Position numbers and translations under genes: made by a program | Part shown: positions 13,532 through 27,792 of the stretch, piece by piece | Layout of the letters: the number at the start of each line of letters is the position of its first letter | Position numbering within the stretch: position 1 is the stretch's first letter | Assembly (NCBI GenBank): GCA_014529385.2 | Contig: CM043967.1 | Span: forward strand, 689,001-749,000 | Direction: 5' to 3' | DNA: 60,000 nucleotides | Source of the DNA: Adiantum capillus-veneris | Lineage: Eukaryota > Streptophyta > Polypodiopsida > Polypodiales > Pteridaceae | Notes under the pieces: model-generated | Database searches by the model: none | What the model saw: only the letters and a program-made list of their open reading frames with translations | Told to the model about the DNA's origin: nothing

Positions 13532-14712
13532 TCCCCTCCACATAGCCACTCTTTCCCTATCCTATCCCCCCCCCTCACTCACACACACTCTCTCACTCTC
13601 CCCCACGGTGGGAACCCGCCATATAGGAAACCCTCTCTCTCTCTATAACTCCTTAACCCCCCCCCTCTTTTCCGTTGACTATACCCCCTCCCCCCTTTTA
13701 CGCCGTCTGTCAAATACATAATATACCCCCCCCCCCCCCCCCCCCACGCACATTGGCCGACACACATATATACACATAGACACACGCTAATACGCACATA
13801 CATACATCCGTACATATACACACTCACGCTCACGCACACACACATATACACGCACGTATATACGCACACTCACATCATAAAAAAAGAGAAGAAAAACCAA
13901 ACGACATCGACATTGACAAGAAGGAAGGTGACCTAAATCTCGCGACACCGACACCAAAACAAGCAATGGCATCGAAGGCATGCCCTGGCCAGCCCCGAAA
14001 GTGATGAACGCGCTACACGGACGCACCAGCGAGGCCGCCATTTTCCAGCATCGCATCCACGATGCCCTCTTCAGTAAAAACCATAGGTTATCATCATTTT
14101 TTTCCCAGTTTCAACCAAATCTTGTAAAAATCCCAAATTTGTAAATTCTCATCTCTCTAAGTGATGGTCACAACGGCCCACCTAGAGGTTTCCCTTATAA
14201 TATTTCCCAAGACAAAGCAAGGGTCAACCACCCAAGGCCTATTGACTTGCTTTGTCTCCCATAGTTAGATTACCCTAATCACACGAGATTATCCTAATCT
14301 AAAGCAGCCAGCACCTATAAAAGGACACTGAGAGGTCACTATCGGGGGGGGGGGGGGGCAAGTTCATGAGAGGTCAGCACTTGGTAGTATTTTGGTGGGA
14401 GGAATTGGCAACATTTGCATCACAAGAGAGGGGACTTAGTGTAGCGATTTTCTTTGGGAATTTGTATTATGTAAAGGAAGCTATGTCCACATCTCGACTC
14501 CAATGGTCAATGCACACACACTCATGTCAGCAAGTTTTCATGTCAATGAGTCATCTCTAGTTAATGCACCAAGTAGGTTCACTATCTCTCCCTCTATCTC
14601 TCTATCACCATGATGTGCCACCTCACCAGAAATAAGGTTGTTGTAAATATTGCACGAGAATAATTCTCCCTCACATCCCCGAGGGCTTTCATCACCTGTC
14701 TATTCGCTCCAT

Positions 14713-14743
<31 letters not shown>

Positions 14744-14905
14744 ATCTCTCTCTATGTAGAATTCATGATATTTCAAATTACCGTTGTCTGCGTCCTAGCC
14801 AATCAAAGCTAGGTGGTGCCCCCTGTTCGCTTCACGGATTACGGCGTGCATCGGCTCCCGGTGTTTTAGAGGTCGTCGGGGTCGTGTCGTGTTTTGCTCC
14901 CGTCA
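12804..14905 (+). repeat. 5' LTR of the gag-only element
   Basis: It starts TGACGGCCGG and ends CTCCCGTCA, so the termini are inverted (TGACGG...CCGTCA). It has (CT)n blocks near 13130-13182 and 13370-13525, a 20-C run (13726-13745) and a (CA)/(TA)-rich stretch near 13750-13870. A TATA box (TATAAAA) is at 14316-14322. The copy at 18474-21199 matches along its length outside the microsatellites. Confidence 0.88.
14316..14322 (+). promoter_or_regulatory. TATA box in 5' LTR of the gag-only element
   Basis: TATAAAA in CACCTATAAAAGGACACTG. The same box is kept in the 3' LTR at 20483-20489. It is the likely promoter of the element's transcript. Confidence 0.55.
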
Positions 14906-14907
14906 TT

Positions 14908-14925
14908 TGGTGCCCCCACTGAGGA
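14908..14925 (+). other. Primer binding site of the gag-only element
   Basis: TGGTGCCCCCACTGAGGA begins two bases after the 5' LTR. The leading TGG is complementary to a tRNA CCA end, as expected for minus-strand priming. I cannot name the tRNA. Confidence 0.6.
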
Positions 14926-14980
14926 GAGCTTCTAAAAAAGCTTCAGTTTACAATGCTGAAGGCAACACACCTCATCAATC

Positions 14981-15690
14981 ATGGACGAATGGCTGAAGGA
15001 GTTCTCTAGCTAGAGGACAGAAGAGGAGGAGACTAAGGAGGCACTAGCCGCCTTCATTGAAGTACTACTGCTAGGCTGCAGTGTTGTCAGTATTCAAGAG
15101 GTAAGCTCCCCATCTTGTGTTGCTCGCTCTAACCACAAATTGAAAGCATCAAGTGGGAAGGCTATGAAGTGCCATCACTGCTGTCAACCAACGCATACTG
15201 TCAATGAGTGCTGACAGAGGAAGTGAAGAAAGAACGGTGAGTTTTTCTTTTGAAAACTGCGGCACTCTCACGACAGTCAGATTTTCTGTAGCAAAAAGTG
15301 TTTTCTCTCTAATGGTCCAAGAGGAGTCATGAACTACATCAACCACCAAGTCTAAGTCCGGAAGCCTAAAGCATTTGGTGGACGCAAGTGGGCCTACACT
15401 CTCTCTAGGCATGGAGAGTTCAAATGAAGTTCGACCACCCAAGCACCATCGCCGCATGCAGAATGGAAAGCCTATTGAGGTAGACTCTTCTTGCCCAGTC
15501 TGTTTTGAACCTAATGTGGAGGATTGTGCGGACTTCTACAATAGGTAGAAGCATGTGGTGAAGGTGTCACCTTGTCAACACCTGAGGTACGCAACACTAG
15601 TGGTCAAGATCTGTGCCCTACACCCGACATGGATGATAACAATAGGCCAGAAGTATTTCCTTTCTGTTTCTTGCAACACATGCATGTAAA
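14981..15690 (+). pseudogene. Decayed frame with a CCHC knuckle and RING-like Cys pairs
   Basis: An ATG at 14981 opens MDEWLKEFSS before an early TAG. Codons 15170-15211 read CHHCCQPTHTVNEC, a perfect C-x2-C-x4-H-x4-C zinc knuckle, followed by TGA (15212) where TGG would fit. In another frame, 15492-15683 reads CPVC, then CQH, then CALH, then CNTC, which resembles a degenerate RING or zinc-binding layout with some positions lost (for example TAC where TGC may have stood). The two parts are in different frames, so at least one frameshift lies between them. The segment is upstream of gag, an unusual place for either motif. Function unknown. Confidence 0.4.
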
Positions 15691-15972
15691 CGTGTATATT
15701 GATAGGAAGATATTCTACCAGAAAAAGATTGTTTTCTTATTCAGAACCAAGATTCTTGATGAAATACTGAGATCTCCACGTTCCATCATCTTGCCACTTC
15801 TGGATTACTACCACTCTTTTGATGTAAGCATCTTTATTCTGTTCTATCTTTGTGATCCATTCTTTATCCTGTTTTAATCTATCCACCCAACCTTGTAAAA
15901 GTCGCTATGAGCGGCTACTATTATTAAATCTTTTTTTTTTTTTAAGAGTTTGTAATTTCCTGAGTCACTACC

Positions 15973-16626
15973 ATGGCAAGTGTTTTTTTCCCCACGTTCA
16001 ATGAAAAGAAGGGAGAAGACGTCACCACCGACTTTTTGCATGATTTCGACATCGCTTGTGTGGTTTCCAACAAGGATGATGACGCCCCACGGCTTCGAAT
16101 TTTTCCTCTACTAAAAGTAGAGGCCAAGTCTTGGTACAATGCTTTTTCCCACGCTACCAAAAATGCATGGGATGTGTTATGTGATGCCTTTGTGAAGAGG
16201 TTTGGTGGAGGCACAACCTCGGAGAAGCTATGGCAGCTACTGACGGAATTGAAGCAAGGAGGTCTGCTAGAGTATGCCACCTACAAGTCCAAGTTTGTGG
16301 ATTTGTGGGAGAGATGGGTTGCCTCACTGGAGGAAGGTGAAGAAGCGCCTAATTTCCTAAAGAGGGACCATTTCATCACTGGCCTGTGGGGGTTGCCGCT
16401 TGAAAAGAAGGTGAAGGGACGGTTTCCTGCAACATATGAGTTGGCAGTAGAAGTAGCCCGCCTTAAAGACAAGAAGCTACACATGCAAGCAAGAGTCAAT
16501 GAGTCAGAGGAATCAAGCTCAGTCCGACTAACCCCATTGACTACAACAGCCGTTCTTAGAGCCCATGGCACAAGAGGCATCAAAAGAGCAACAAGACCTG
16601 TTGAATTGCATCACTACCCAACTTGA
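15973..16626 (+). pseudogene. gag: Retrotransposon Gag (capsid) domain
   Basis: The frame opens at ATG 15973 (MASVFFPTFN) and runs 217 codons. Residues about 30-170 match the plant retrotransposon Gag pattern: KSWYNAF, a W-x2-L-x3-F-x2-RF block (WDVLCDAFVKRFGG), EKLWQLLTELKQ, YKSKFVDLWERW, and FITGLWGLPLEKKVKGRFP. It forms the particle shell in Ty3/gypsy-type elements. The final ~20 codons look like out-of-frame read-through, since the next part of the protein continues in another frame from 16565. This is the best preserved frame of the element. Confidence 0.8.
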
Positions 16627-17896
16627 GAGTTTATCCGTGCATCTGGTGCAGCAAGGGCATGCACCTGTCAGAAATCCAAAACAAGGAAGAGGAAAAAGAA
16701 GGCAAAACCAAGAGTACCACTGCTATAATTGCAGGGAAGATAGCCATGGCATGTACTACTACCCACATCCAAGAAGACAGAATTTCAATAGAGGAGGGAG
16801 ACAGAATCAAATCTCTCTGCCAAGGGCGAGACCACCGCCACCCAGGCAACCAATCTCACCTGTTCAGATCCCACCACCATCCGTGCAACCACAGCTAGCC
16901 CCACCAGTTCAATTCCTACAGCCACAGATGCAACCACCACCACAATCACCACTTACACTCATCCTACACCCACCACCAATTGGTACCCACACACCAAGTA
17001 TCATTGGTCTTGCAGAAGAGGTCAAGATGAAGATACCAGAAGAAGGATCAAGCGAGAAGTTTGTTCAAAGGACTGAAGCAGTGGAACAAGAGGTTAAAGA
17101 ATCAAAAGATGCTACCCCAATGGGGGAGGTAAGTCAAGAAAATTGTGTTACAAATGTGAGTACATCTTTAACCCTGGATGAAATAGGCACCAAAGCAATC
17201 AATTGATAGCATTGGGCAGTAAGGGTAAGAAGGCGTAGAGTGTTGATCAGGCCTCGCCAGAGTAAGAGGAATGCAAAGAGCATGGAAGATATAGGAGAAG
17301 AGGAAGAACACCCTGCTAGAAAGGCTTTGCAGAAGATGGACAACATATCAAGAAAAGGGGAGGGCTTTGAAAACAGAGGCATGTGCACCAGCATGGACCA
17401 AGGACAGTGTAGCAAGCTAAAGAAATCTTGCATCAAGGAAGTTTCACTAGAGAACCATAACAAAGAGGTAAGCAAGACTGAATTTTTGGAGTTGGATATT
17501 GCTCCAGAGGCTTGGCAGCCGAGCAAGACTTTATTATGTAGTGTCATAGACTTAGATATGGGTAATGCCTCTAGTCTACTAAAAGGTGTTATAAACTTGG
17601 ATATGGGTAATGCCTCCAGTTTATGTGAGGCTGTTCAGAGTAAGTTTGATGATCAATATGTTGCCAACCTTTTAAGGATGTTTCAGACTCCTCCACAATG
17701 CAGCATTGTGTTTGCATGGGATGCATCAGACCTATGGCTATGGCTAGCCGCTATAACATATAGAGGTAAGATCAGCATGGAGATAAGAGTTAAGGAGCTA
17801 TGGATAGACAAAAGGCCGATAAGGTGCAAGAATGAAGGCCTCATTTCCAATTTGGTGCAATTTTTTACAAATGAGCCTCTCTTTGGAGAGAGGTAA
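16565..17896 (+). pseudogene. Gag C-terminal part with damaged zinc knuckle, then acidic tail
   Basis: The frame overlaps the capsid frame by 62 bp at +1, probably a frameshift within one original gag. It has a basic stretch (NPKQGRGKRRQ), then CYNCREDSHGMYYY, where the last Cys of a CCHC nucleocapsid knuckle is replaced by Tyr (a TGC-to-TAC change would do it). A Pro/Gln-rich region follows. TGA-TAG at 17204-17209 breaks it; the same frame goes on to 17896. Two near-identical 12-residue units (VIDLDMGNASSL, VINLDMGNASSL) stand in tandem at about 17542-17619. No protease or RT follows. Confidence 0.6.
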
Positions 17897-17952
17897 GTGG
17901 ATCGCTCTTATATTTAAGCCGCAAGGTAGGTGGCTTACTATCAGCATCAGAA

Positions 17953-18414
17953 ATGACGGCTGACATGTTTGAGCACACCCAAGAGAAGCATCGTGAGAGT
18001 AAGCAAGATTTTGAAGACAACCGGAGCTCACCACACCAACAAGGTGTCCATATATGGTGGATTCTTGGCACACTCTTGGGAATCATAATTTTCATTTCTT
18101 TCTTTGCACGAGCCAAGATGCTCATTTCTCCTCTCGCTACTGGTGGTTACAAATTTGGTCCTATTTAGCATGCAAATTTTATTGTTTGGACACTGCAGAT
18201 AATGATCCTATTCTTCACTTGGGATCCAGGAGGACACTCGCAAATGGTTCTGGAAACCATGGGCTTCCCATTTAACCAGCCCACACTATTCCAAAGAACA
18301 GGCTATCACCCGGACCTGTTGCAGATTCATGAATATCCCAAAAATCTCACCAATGGCCAAATGGAATGGCTAGTTCAGAAGGCAACTCAATATCGGCTCC
18401 TACAGATCAACTGA
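17953..18414 (+). pseudogene. 3' hydrophobic frame (env-like position)
   Basis: ATG 17953 opens a frame broken once by TAG at 18166 and ending at 18414, just before the polypurine tract. It starts with a charged stretch, then a strongly hydrophobic segment (WWILGTLLGIIIFISFF, about residues 36-52), then a second one after the stop (FIVWTLQIMILFF), then a soluble C-terminus (GYHPDLLQIHEYPKNL). Two membrane-spanning segments in the last frame before the 3' LTR recall the env-like position in some plant gypsy lineages. There is no clear signal peptide or furin-type site, and I cannot assign homology. Confidence 0.35.
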
Positions 18415-18457
18415 AGAAGAATCAAAGTAAGGGCTAGAGACATGAATGCCTCTAGCC

Positions 18458-18469
18458 AAAAGGGGAGGG
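18458..18469 (+). other. Polypurine tract of the gag-only element
   Basis: AAAAGGGGAGGG lies 4 bp before the TGATGG start of the 3' LTR. It differs from the TAGGAG(G)7AG tract of the other elements, so this element belongs to another lineage. Confidence 0.7.
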
Positions 18470-18473
18470 CTAA

Positions 18474-21199
<2,726 letters not shown>

Positions 21200-22266
21200 G
21201 TACATCAGAGATCCACCACTTGGCCATTATAACAAAGGCTTGAATGGTGGATCCAAGTTTTGGTGTCTCATAGATCGACCACTTGACCATTCTAACCCAT
21301 GTCTTAAAGTTAGGTATATTCAACACTTGGTCATCATAACACTTGTAATTTTACCCAATGTTTGTGGGATCAGTAGATCCTAGATCCACCACTTGGCCAC
21401 TTATACAAAGATTTGGGAAGTAGGTGCATCAAAGATCCATCACTTGGCCATTATAATGAAGGCTTGAATTGTGGATCCAATTGTTGGTGTCTCCTAGATC
21501 CACCACTTGGCCATTCTAACCCATCTCTTAAAGTCAGGTGCATTCAACACTTGGTCATCAAAACACTTGTAAGTTTACACAATGTTTGTGGGATCAGTAG
21601 ATCTTAGATCCACCACTTGGCCATTTAAACTAAGAATTGGGAAGTAGGTGCATCAAATATCCACCCCTTCGCCATTATAAACGAAGGCTTGAAATGTGGA
21701 TCCAATTGTTGGTGTCTCTTAGATCCACCACTTGGCCATTCTAACCCATGTCTTAAAGTTAGGTGCATTCAACACTTGGCCATCATAATAGTTGTAATTT
21801 TTACCCAATGTTTGTGGGATGAGTAGATCCTAGAACCACCACTTGGCCTTTTAGACTAAGAAAAAGGGAGTAGATACATCAAACGTTCACCACTTGGCAA
21901 TTATAAAAACAAATGCTTGAAATATGGATTCAATTGTTGGTGTCTCTTAGATCCACCACTTAGCATTCTAACCATGTCTTAAAGTTAGGTATATTCAACA
22001 CCTGGCCATGATAACACTTGTAATTTTACACAATGTTTGTGGGATGAGTAGATCCTAGATCCACCACCTGGCCATTTAGACTAAGAATTGGGAAGTAGGT
22101 GTATTAAAGATCCACCACTTGGCCATTGTAATGAAGTGTTGAATTCTGGTTCGAATTGTTGGTGTGTCCTAGATCCACCACTTGGACATTCTAACCATGT
22201 CATAAAGTTAGGTGCATTCAACACCTGGCCATGATAACACTTGTAATTTTACACAATGTTTGTGGG
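21200..22266 (+). repeat. 224-bp satellite array, block B
   Basis: It resumes the block A unit in the same orientation and phase after the inserted element, with about 4.8 monomers. It stops at GTTTGTGGG (22266), in mid-unit, where the LTR of element 2 begins. Confidence 0.93.
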
Positions 22267-23198
22267 TGTTGGCGGATACGCCACGATGGACGTCATCACA
22301 GCGAGAACTCACCTAACAAGATTTGTCAGCTAAGGACGAAGCTCGACCCGCACGCATGTGGAAGCAAGCATAGGGTGTCAACCTACACTCGACCGACTCT
22401 CGACTACTTCCTACAGAGGTCTCTACCCAATGTCTAAGCTACAGCCTTCAGGAGTGCATAAGAGGAGATTTCCTACCACGCTTTCAAGAGCCAAATACCC
22501 AGCAAACGTTCTCAAAATGCCACGGAACTTGAAGGAAACCCTATTAACACCAATAGGTCGCTCTCCCTAAGGTCCATGAACCAAAACCCCAACTCTAAAC
22601 ACCTGGTGCAAAATCACGTAGGATGTCTGGTGGGAATTTGCAGGTCGTCTTTTTCGAAAACTAAAGTGCCTAATGTGTAGCTCTACTCATTGCAAACGCA
22701 TGGATATATTGAAATGCAAAAACAGACAACGTATGCTCATCGAATCACCAGATGTAGCTCATGGATCGAGTTTGCAAACCCAGGTCGTACACACGCAATG
22801 TAGGTATTGGCACGTAGCTCTCTTTGGGGGCAACACGTTGCACTTCTCCACACTCGATTCCGACCACCGGTGCGCGCGTAGCATCAAGATGAAACTCTCA
22901 CTCTCTCTCGTACACAGAGTACACTCACTCACACAGACAAAACTTTTTTAAAAATGACAAAGGTTTTTTTTTCATTAAGGTCAAAAGTGGTATAAATACC
23001 TTACAATCTCAAACCCTAATGTTCCAATTTAACCATCCACTCAATCTAAATGTCAAAAATGGGATACAATCTAGAAGCTTCTGCAAACCCCACTATTTAC
23101 AAATGTGAAATGATGGTTTTTCTCAATAAAAGAATAATTACAAAAAATCATATCCTATTCAACAATTATTCTCCGTTGGGTGTGTCCAGCTGCTAACA
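22267..23198 (-). repeat. 3' LTR of element 2
   Basis: On the minus strand it starts TGTTAGCAGCTGG directly after the polypurine tract and ends GCCAACA, giving TGTT...AACA termini and 932 bp. An AT box (TATAAATA on the plus strand, 22991-22998) lies about 200-207 bp in. The half-palindrome (plus strand CACGTAGGATGTCT, 22615-22628) begins 570 bp in. The LTR abuts satellite at 22266. Confidence 0.75.
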
Positions 23199-23212
23199 CT
23201 CCCCCCCTCCTA
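23199..23212 (-). other. Polypurine tract of element 2
   Basis: On the minus strand it reads TAGGAGGGGGGGAG, identical to the tract of element 1. The frame's stop codon (TGA, 23215-23217 complement) lies only 2 bp upstream, and flanking bases are also shared (GACATGAACTAGG against GACATGAATTAGG). Confidence 0.75.
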
Positions 23213-23214
23213 GT

Positions 23215-26200
23215 TCATGTCGTCCCCGACATGGCAGTAGAGCTGCTTCTTAAGTTGAGGCTTTCGTGCATCTTTAGCAGGGACTCATATCGCGCATGCT
23301 GAGCCAGTAATGTCGAGCCGAATATCTCTGTGTTGATGGTGAAGAAGCCGGTGTAGAAGGCTTCTTCAAATGCCTAGAGGTGATACGAAGGCAAAAACAT
23401 GATTCTCTAATAAAGTGCATGTATCACCTCGTGAGAAGGCTGAGTAGACATATCATATGCACATCTGTATGTATCTTGGAAGAAGAAGATATTGTCCGTT
23501 GCCTGTCCAGGTTTAAAGGTTTTGAAAACCGCCATAAGGGTTTTATAGATTTTTCTAAGCATGATGCAAGATAGGTCAAGCGAGCCAGTGAACAATTGAA
23601 TGGAGCCCGTTAGGGTTTTCACCATGTATTGCTCACTCATTCTCTCACCTGCCTTCAAGCCTGGCAGCTTCGGGTAATTTCGCCATGTACGTTGGCTTCT
23701 CTGCAACAGCTCGTCTGCTTTCCATGTCCTCATCCTTGGTAGAGGGCAAAACTGAGGTTGTGTCTGATTCTTTTAGGCGCCTCTACCAAATGAATTAAAT
23801 ATTGCGGATATTTGGTGAGCCATACCTTTCTCCACTTGGACTGAGAGTCCACGATCAGCTTGACTTCTTCTGGTTTGGAGATATCTACTTTGTATAATGG
23901 CACTATTGGCTCTTCTTTTATCCGTTTGTTGATTGTAGCAGCCTCATACTTTAGAAGAGCATATGGGAGATAAGGTTGTAGCCATTCACGCCGAATGATA
24001 TTGGCATCTATCTTTTGAATGGTCATAGATTTAAACACTCTCTGCTCCCACTCCAATGCTTCTATTGGCCGTGTCTTGTATTGCCGCTTCTATTGCTTTC
24101 TGTAGCTTTTCTTCTTCTTCTTGTGTCAAATCCTGGGGTTCTTGTGAAGGTCCCACAAGGATGTCCTCTTGCAAATTGGTGTCCACTGGATCTGACACAT
24201 TTTCTATGTCAATGCCTTCCATTGATATTGGTCCAGTGCTCACATGTTGCTCTTTCGTCTGCTGTTGGCCTTTTAGCTTATCTATCTGCTGTTGAAATGC
24301 CTTCTTTGCCTCTTTCGCTTGATCTCCCATGTTCACTAGGAGGTCTTTCAAATCTGCATTGATTTTTTCCGCCTCCTCGAGCTTCCTCTTGATTTCTTTG
24401 TATTATGTTTGCCATCTCTTAAATTCCTTGTCCATCTTCTTTTTCACGGCTTCTAGCTCAGTTTTCATGGCCTTGTTCTCTTCTTCCAGGCGGTTTTGCA
24501 TTGCAAGAGATCCCTCCGCCAGCATATGTCTTTGTCGTTTCTCTAGTGTCAACTCCTTTTGGAGTTTCTTCATCTGTTCTTCATATAGATCACTTTCTGA
24601 AGTTGTGTCAGTCGAGCTAGCAGCTCTGACTCTGGCCGGAGATGCCCTTAGCCATTGGATGGTCTGATCTTTCACTTTCATCTAATCTTTTAACTCTATC
24701 ACTTCATCCTGGCTTGCCTCATGTTCTATCTCAGCCTTTTCCTTGGCATTCCTCAAGGTTTCCACCTCTTTGGACTCATCAGCAAGTTGTAGTGTCAGAT
24801 TGTCCCTCTCTTTCTCCGCATCTATCAGTGACTTGCTGATTTTCTTGTATTCCTCTTCTGCTCTTTGAAGATTGTGTTCGGCTGCCTGATTCTGTCATTC
24901 CATCTCTTGGCATCTTTGTAATGCCGCGTCCAGATTGGCTTGCATCTTTGTTTGTTTCTCTATGTTCTCTTGGCCATGTTTTTGCAGTGAGTCCACTTCA
25001 ACTTTGATATGAACTTCATTTGTTTTGAGATTATCAATCTCACTCTCACTGGCCATTGATCTTGCTCTAAGCCCGGTTAGTTTTTGCATTACCACATCCC
25101 AATCATTGGTTGGTGGCTGTAGGTCCACTGTATCTGTGGCCATCTCCTTCAACTCTACTAACCGAAGGCTCTACATATGTTCCTTGGGTCTTGTGCTTGC
25201 CAACTCAAAGGCTACAGTAGCTGCCTCTTCTCGAGAGTACCCAGCAGCTAGTAGATCAAGAAATATTCTAAAGTTTCTTTCCTCTGGATCTGGCTTCTCC
25301 TCTTTTGGCTCAGCTTCTGCCTTCTGCTCTTCCTCTTTGTTCTTCTCTTGCTTGGACTCTTTTTGTTCCTCGGGTCTGTTCAGCTCCTCTTTTTGTTGGG
25401 TTTGTGGAGGACTAAGAGGAGGTGGTGATGGTGGTAGGCTGGATTCCCGGCTTGAGGATGGAGTTGGTGGCTTCTTCTTGAAATCTCAATCCGCCTTGGT
25501 CTTTCTCTCTCTTTCTTGGCCTTCCTGCTCTACTAGCAGCTGCCGTCTCACTTGGTCCACCTCTTCTTTTGTAAAAGGGATATTTGGGATATTCTCTGCC
25601 GTAGCATCTAAGATTTCAAAGTTTTTGATATAATCTTTGAACCGATCCGGTGAACCCTTCGAGATGATCCGGACATAGTTTCAAGGGATGGCTTCCACAA
25701 CTCGCTCAGACCCCTTTGAGTGCTCTCTCGGCTCTAAAACTTTCCATCAGTCTTTCTAGGTGCGCCTGTTTCTGTGACTTGGTTTCCTTGATTGGCACTT
25801 ATAGATTTTCTTTCTTTCCCTTCTATGACTCTGGCAGCTCTTCTAGCACGGTCTCTAACCGGCACTTCATCCTTGTGGCTACCCTGGGTGCCTTGGGAGG
25901 TTCTTCTTCCTTGTCTTCCTTTAGCTTTAGCCAATCATTTTGTGAGGGAGGTAGAGGCCAGTTTCCCTTGGCATGCATTGCTCCATACACAACTTTTGTT
26001 ATCAGCTCACCAGGTACAATATAGGTGGGATTTTTGGTCCCCATCTTCACAAGATTTTCGTGGATGTAAGCAACATAATTTATCTCTTTTGCTTTTCTCT
26101 TCTGCATTGCCCAGGTGAAAGTGGTGGCAATGGCTCCAGGTGGCATCTTGTATTTCTGTGGCCGCTTTGTACACATGTGGAAGTATTGATTGTATAGTTG

Positions 26201-26749
26201 ACTCATGATAGCCACCTTCGGGTTTGCAATATCTTCAAATGTGTAGTTATTCTTCTTTTCCGAGTAGACCTTGACTTCATCTCACCTCTTTGTTACATTG
26301 TCTCCTTTGTTTGAGATGTCAGGTGCGACTGCCACCACCTTCTCTGTGATGAAAATCATTGTATCAGGCTTGCCTTGCAGATCTGTGACTCGGGCCACTC
26401 CATCTTCTTTGATTGTGGTGACAAATTCCCACACTCTTTTAATATCAATCCTTGCTAACAAGGCTTCAAAGTAGTTGTGGAGATCCAGCTTCTCCAAGTA
26501 ATCTCCCATCTTGCTCCTGACAAATTCATTGAGCTCTCGAGGTATCATGGGTAGCTCCACTGCATTTCCTTCTGGATCTTTGAATACTCCTTGGTAGATT
26601 CTCAGATCATTGGTCTCTAGCAGATCATCTTGAATCCATGTGCTTGTGGGCTTTAGGGTTCCCTCTAGGAGCACAAAAGGCTCCACTTCTTCTAAGTAGT
26701 CCTTCATAGTCATCCTCTTCTTCTTTGCACGTGATTTTGCGGCTACCAT
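23215..26749 (-). pseudogene. Coiled-coil protein frame of element 2, decayed
   Basis: The start is ATG at 26749 (GGATCCATGG context as in element 1). The first 155 codons are open and basic at the N-terminus, with IYQG and IKRVWEFV. TGA at 26282-26284 then breaks a frame that goes on (DEVKVYSEKK) to about 25823, with the shared QLYNQYF, ATTFTWAM and QNDWLKL. Several frame changes follow through a Glu/Lys/Gln-rich coiled-coil region (25152-24031). The C-terminal part (24056-23407) has IHLVEAP, SEQYMVKTL and SLDLSCIML, aligned with element 1. The final part runs MFLPSYHL...FEEAFYTGFF...to TGA at 23215. Role unknown; conservation between copies shows it was once under selection. Confidence 0.72.
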
Positions 26750-26914
26750 GGATCCTGTTGCACTCAGTAGTCCAAAGTTAGCGTCTTTTACATATTAGCT
26801 GATAAACTGAGTACTGACTACCCAAATGACTTGAAAATTGAAAATAAAACTCAAAAGGAACTAGGGAAACTCTTCATTTGCTCACAGTAACTTTCTGGCT
26901 AAAAAATAATCATG

Positions 26915-27792
26915 TAGACATCCTACGCGTAGGATGTCTACCTTCTCTGTTTTTGGTGAAACTTGGCAGGCTTGTGGCCCTTGACCTGTGCAACATGGCT
27001 ATGTCATTGGAATTGGGTTTGGGCATCAAAAAGTGCAATTTTGGGTAGATTTAGTCTTTTGGCTCACAAATTGGGTAGGATGTCCTAAACAAGTGGCAAA
27101 TGATATTCAATTGGGTTGTAATTTGATACATGGGCTTCTTATAGCATGTTAATGGCTCTCATGAAGTCAGATCCTTCACAGTAGGTCAATATCACACTGG
27201 AGACATCCTACGCGTACGATGTCTATTTTATCATAATGACTTGAAGTTGGTTCTGGGGGTAGCCCTTAGCATGTGGAACATGGCCTTGCTCTTAGATTTT
27301 GATTTGGATAAGCATTGGTGTTGTTAAGAGCATGTGTAGTGTTTTTAGGCTCAAAAAAGTGCATCTTAGAGGTTTTGGGGGCCGAATGTGATGGGAATGG
27401 CAAATTTGATACACGAGCTTATGAAGGTGCTATAAAGAGATCTGGAACTCAAAAACACCAGCTGGAGGTCAAATAGGTCATTTAGACATCCTACGTGTAG
27501 GATGTCTATTTCATCAACTTTCACATCTGACCCCACAGTTAGCTTGGCAGTGTTCTCATGAGCATATTGTGCAAGTTTCATGTGATTTGGACTAGTTTTG
27601 GTAGGTCTATGACCCATTATTGCCTCTATGATCTGACTTTCTATTTTCTGATGCATATGAGGTCGTCTTTTGTCCAAATGTGATGAAACTTGGTGGCTAG
27701 CATATACAGGCTATGTAGAAACTGTGTATGAGATGAGATGTTGAGTTTGGTTCCCAGATATGGCCTTGAGACATCCTACGCGTAGGATGTGT
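26915..27792. repeat. Four copies of a 20-26-bp CGCG-centred palindrome, ~285 bp apart
   Basis: 26915-26940 is a perfect 26-bp palindrome made of TAGACATCCTACG and its reverse complement. Further copies: 27201-27224 (one mismatch), 27483-27508 (centre CGTG) and 27769-27792 (inner 20 bp perfect, 27771-27790). Starts are 286, 282 and 286 bp apart. Sequence between them is weakly repeated, for example GGCCCTTGACCTGTGCAACATGGC near 26972 and a related stretch near 27260, so the leader is probably made of diverged ~285-bp tandem units. Confidence 0.92.

Larger units (their letters stand above)
22267..27792 (-). mobile_element. Element 2: second pol-less coiled-coil LTR retroelement
   Basis: On the minus strand the order is: palindrome leader (27792 to 26915), ATG at 26749, a decayed coiled-coil frame to 23215, polypurine tract (23212-23199), and LTR (23198-22267). 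The order matches element 1 and the proteins align from end to end, but LTR and leader sequences have diverged strongly. No pol motifs are seen. The 3' LTR was inserted in mid-monomer of the satellite. I find no 5' LTR copy at 27800-29390; the sequence instead runs toward the gypsy element's end, so the 5' side is rearranged or beyond recognition. Confidence 0.72.

Noticed and set aside
17893-17950. Possible intron (AG/GTAAGT ... CAG) between the Gag tail and the hydrophobic frame
   Set aside because: At 58 bp it is very short for a plant intron, and splicing would not join the upstream frame to the frame starting at 17953.
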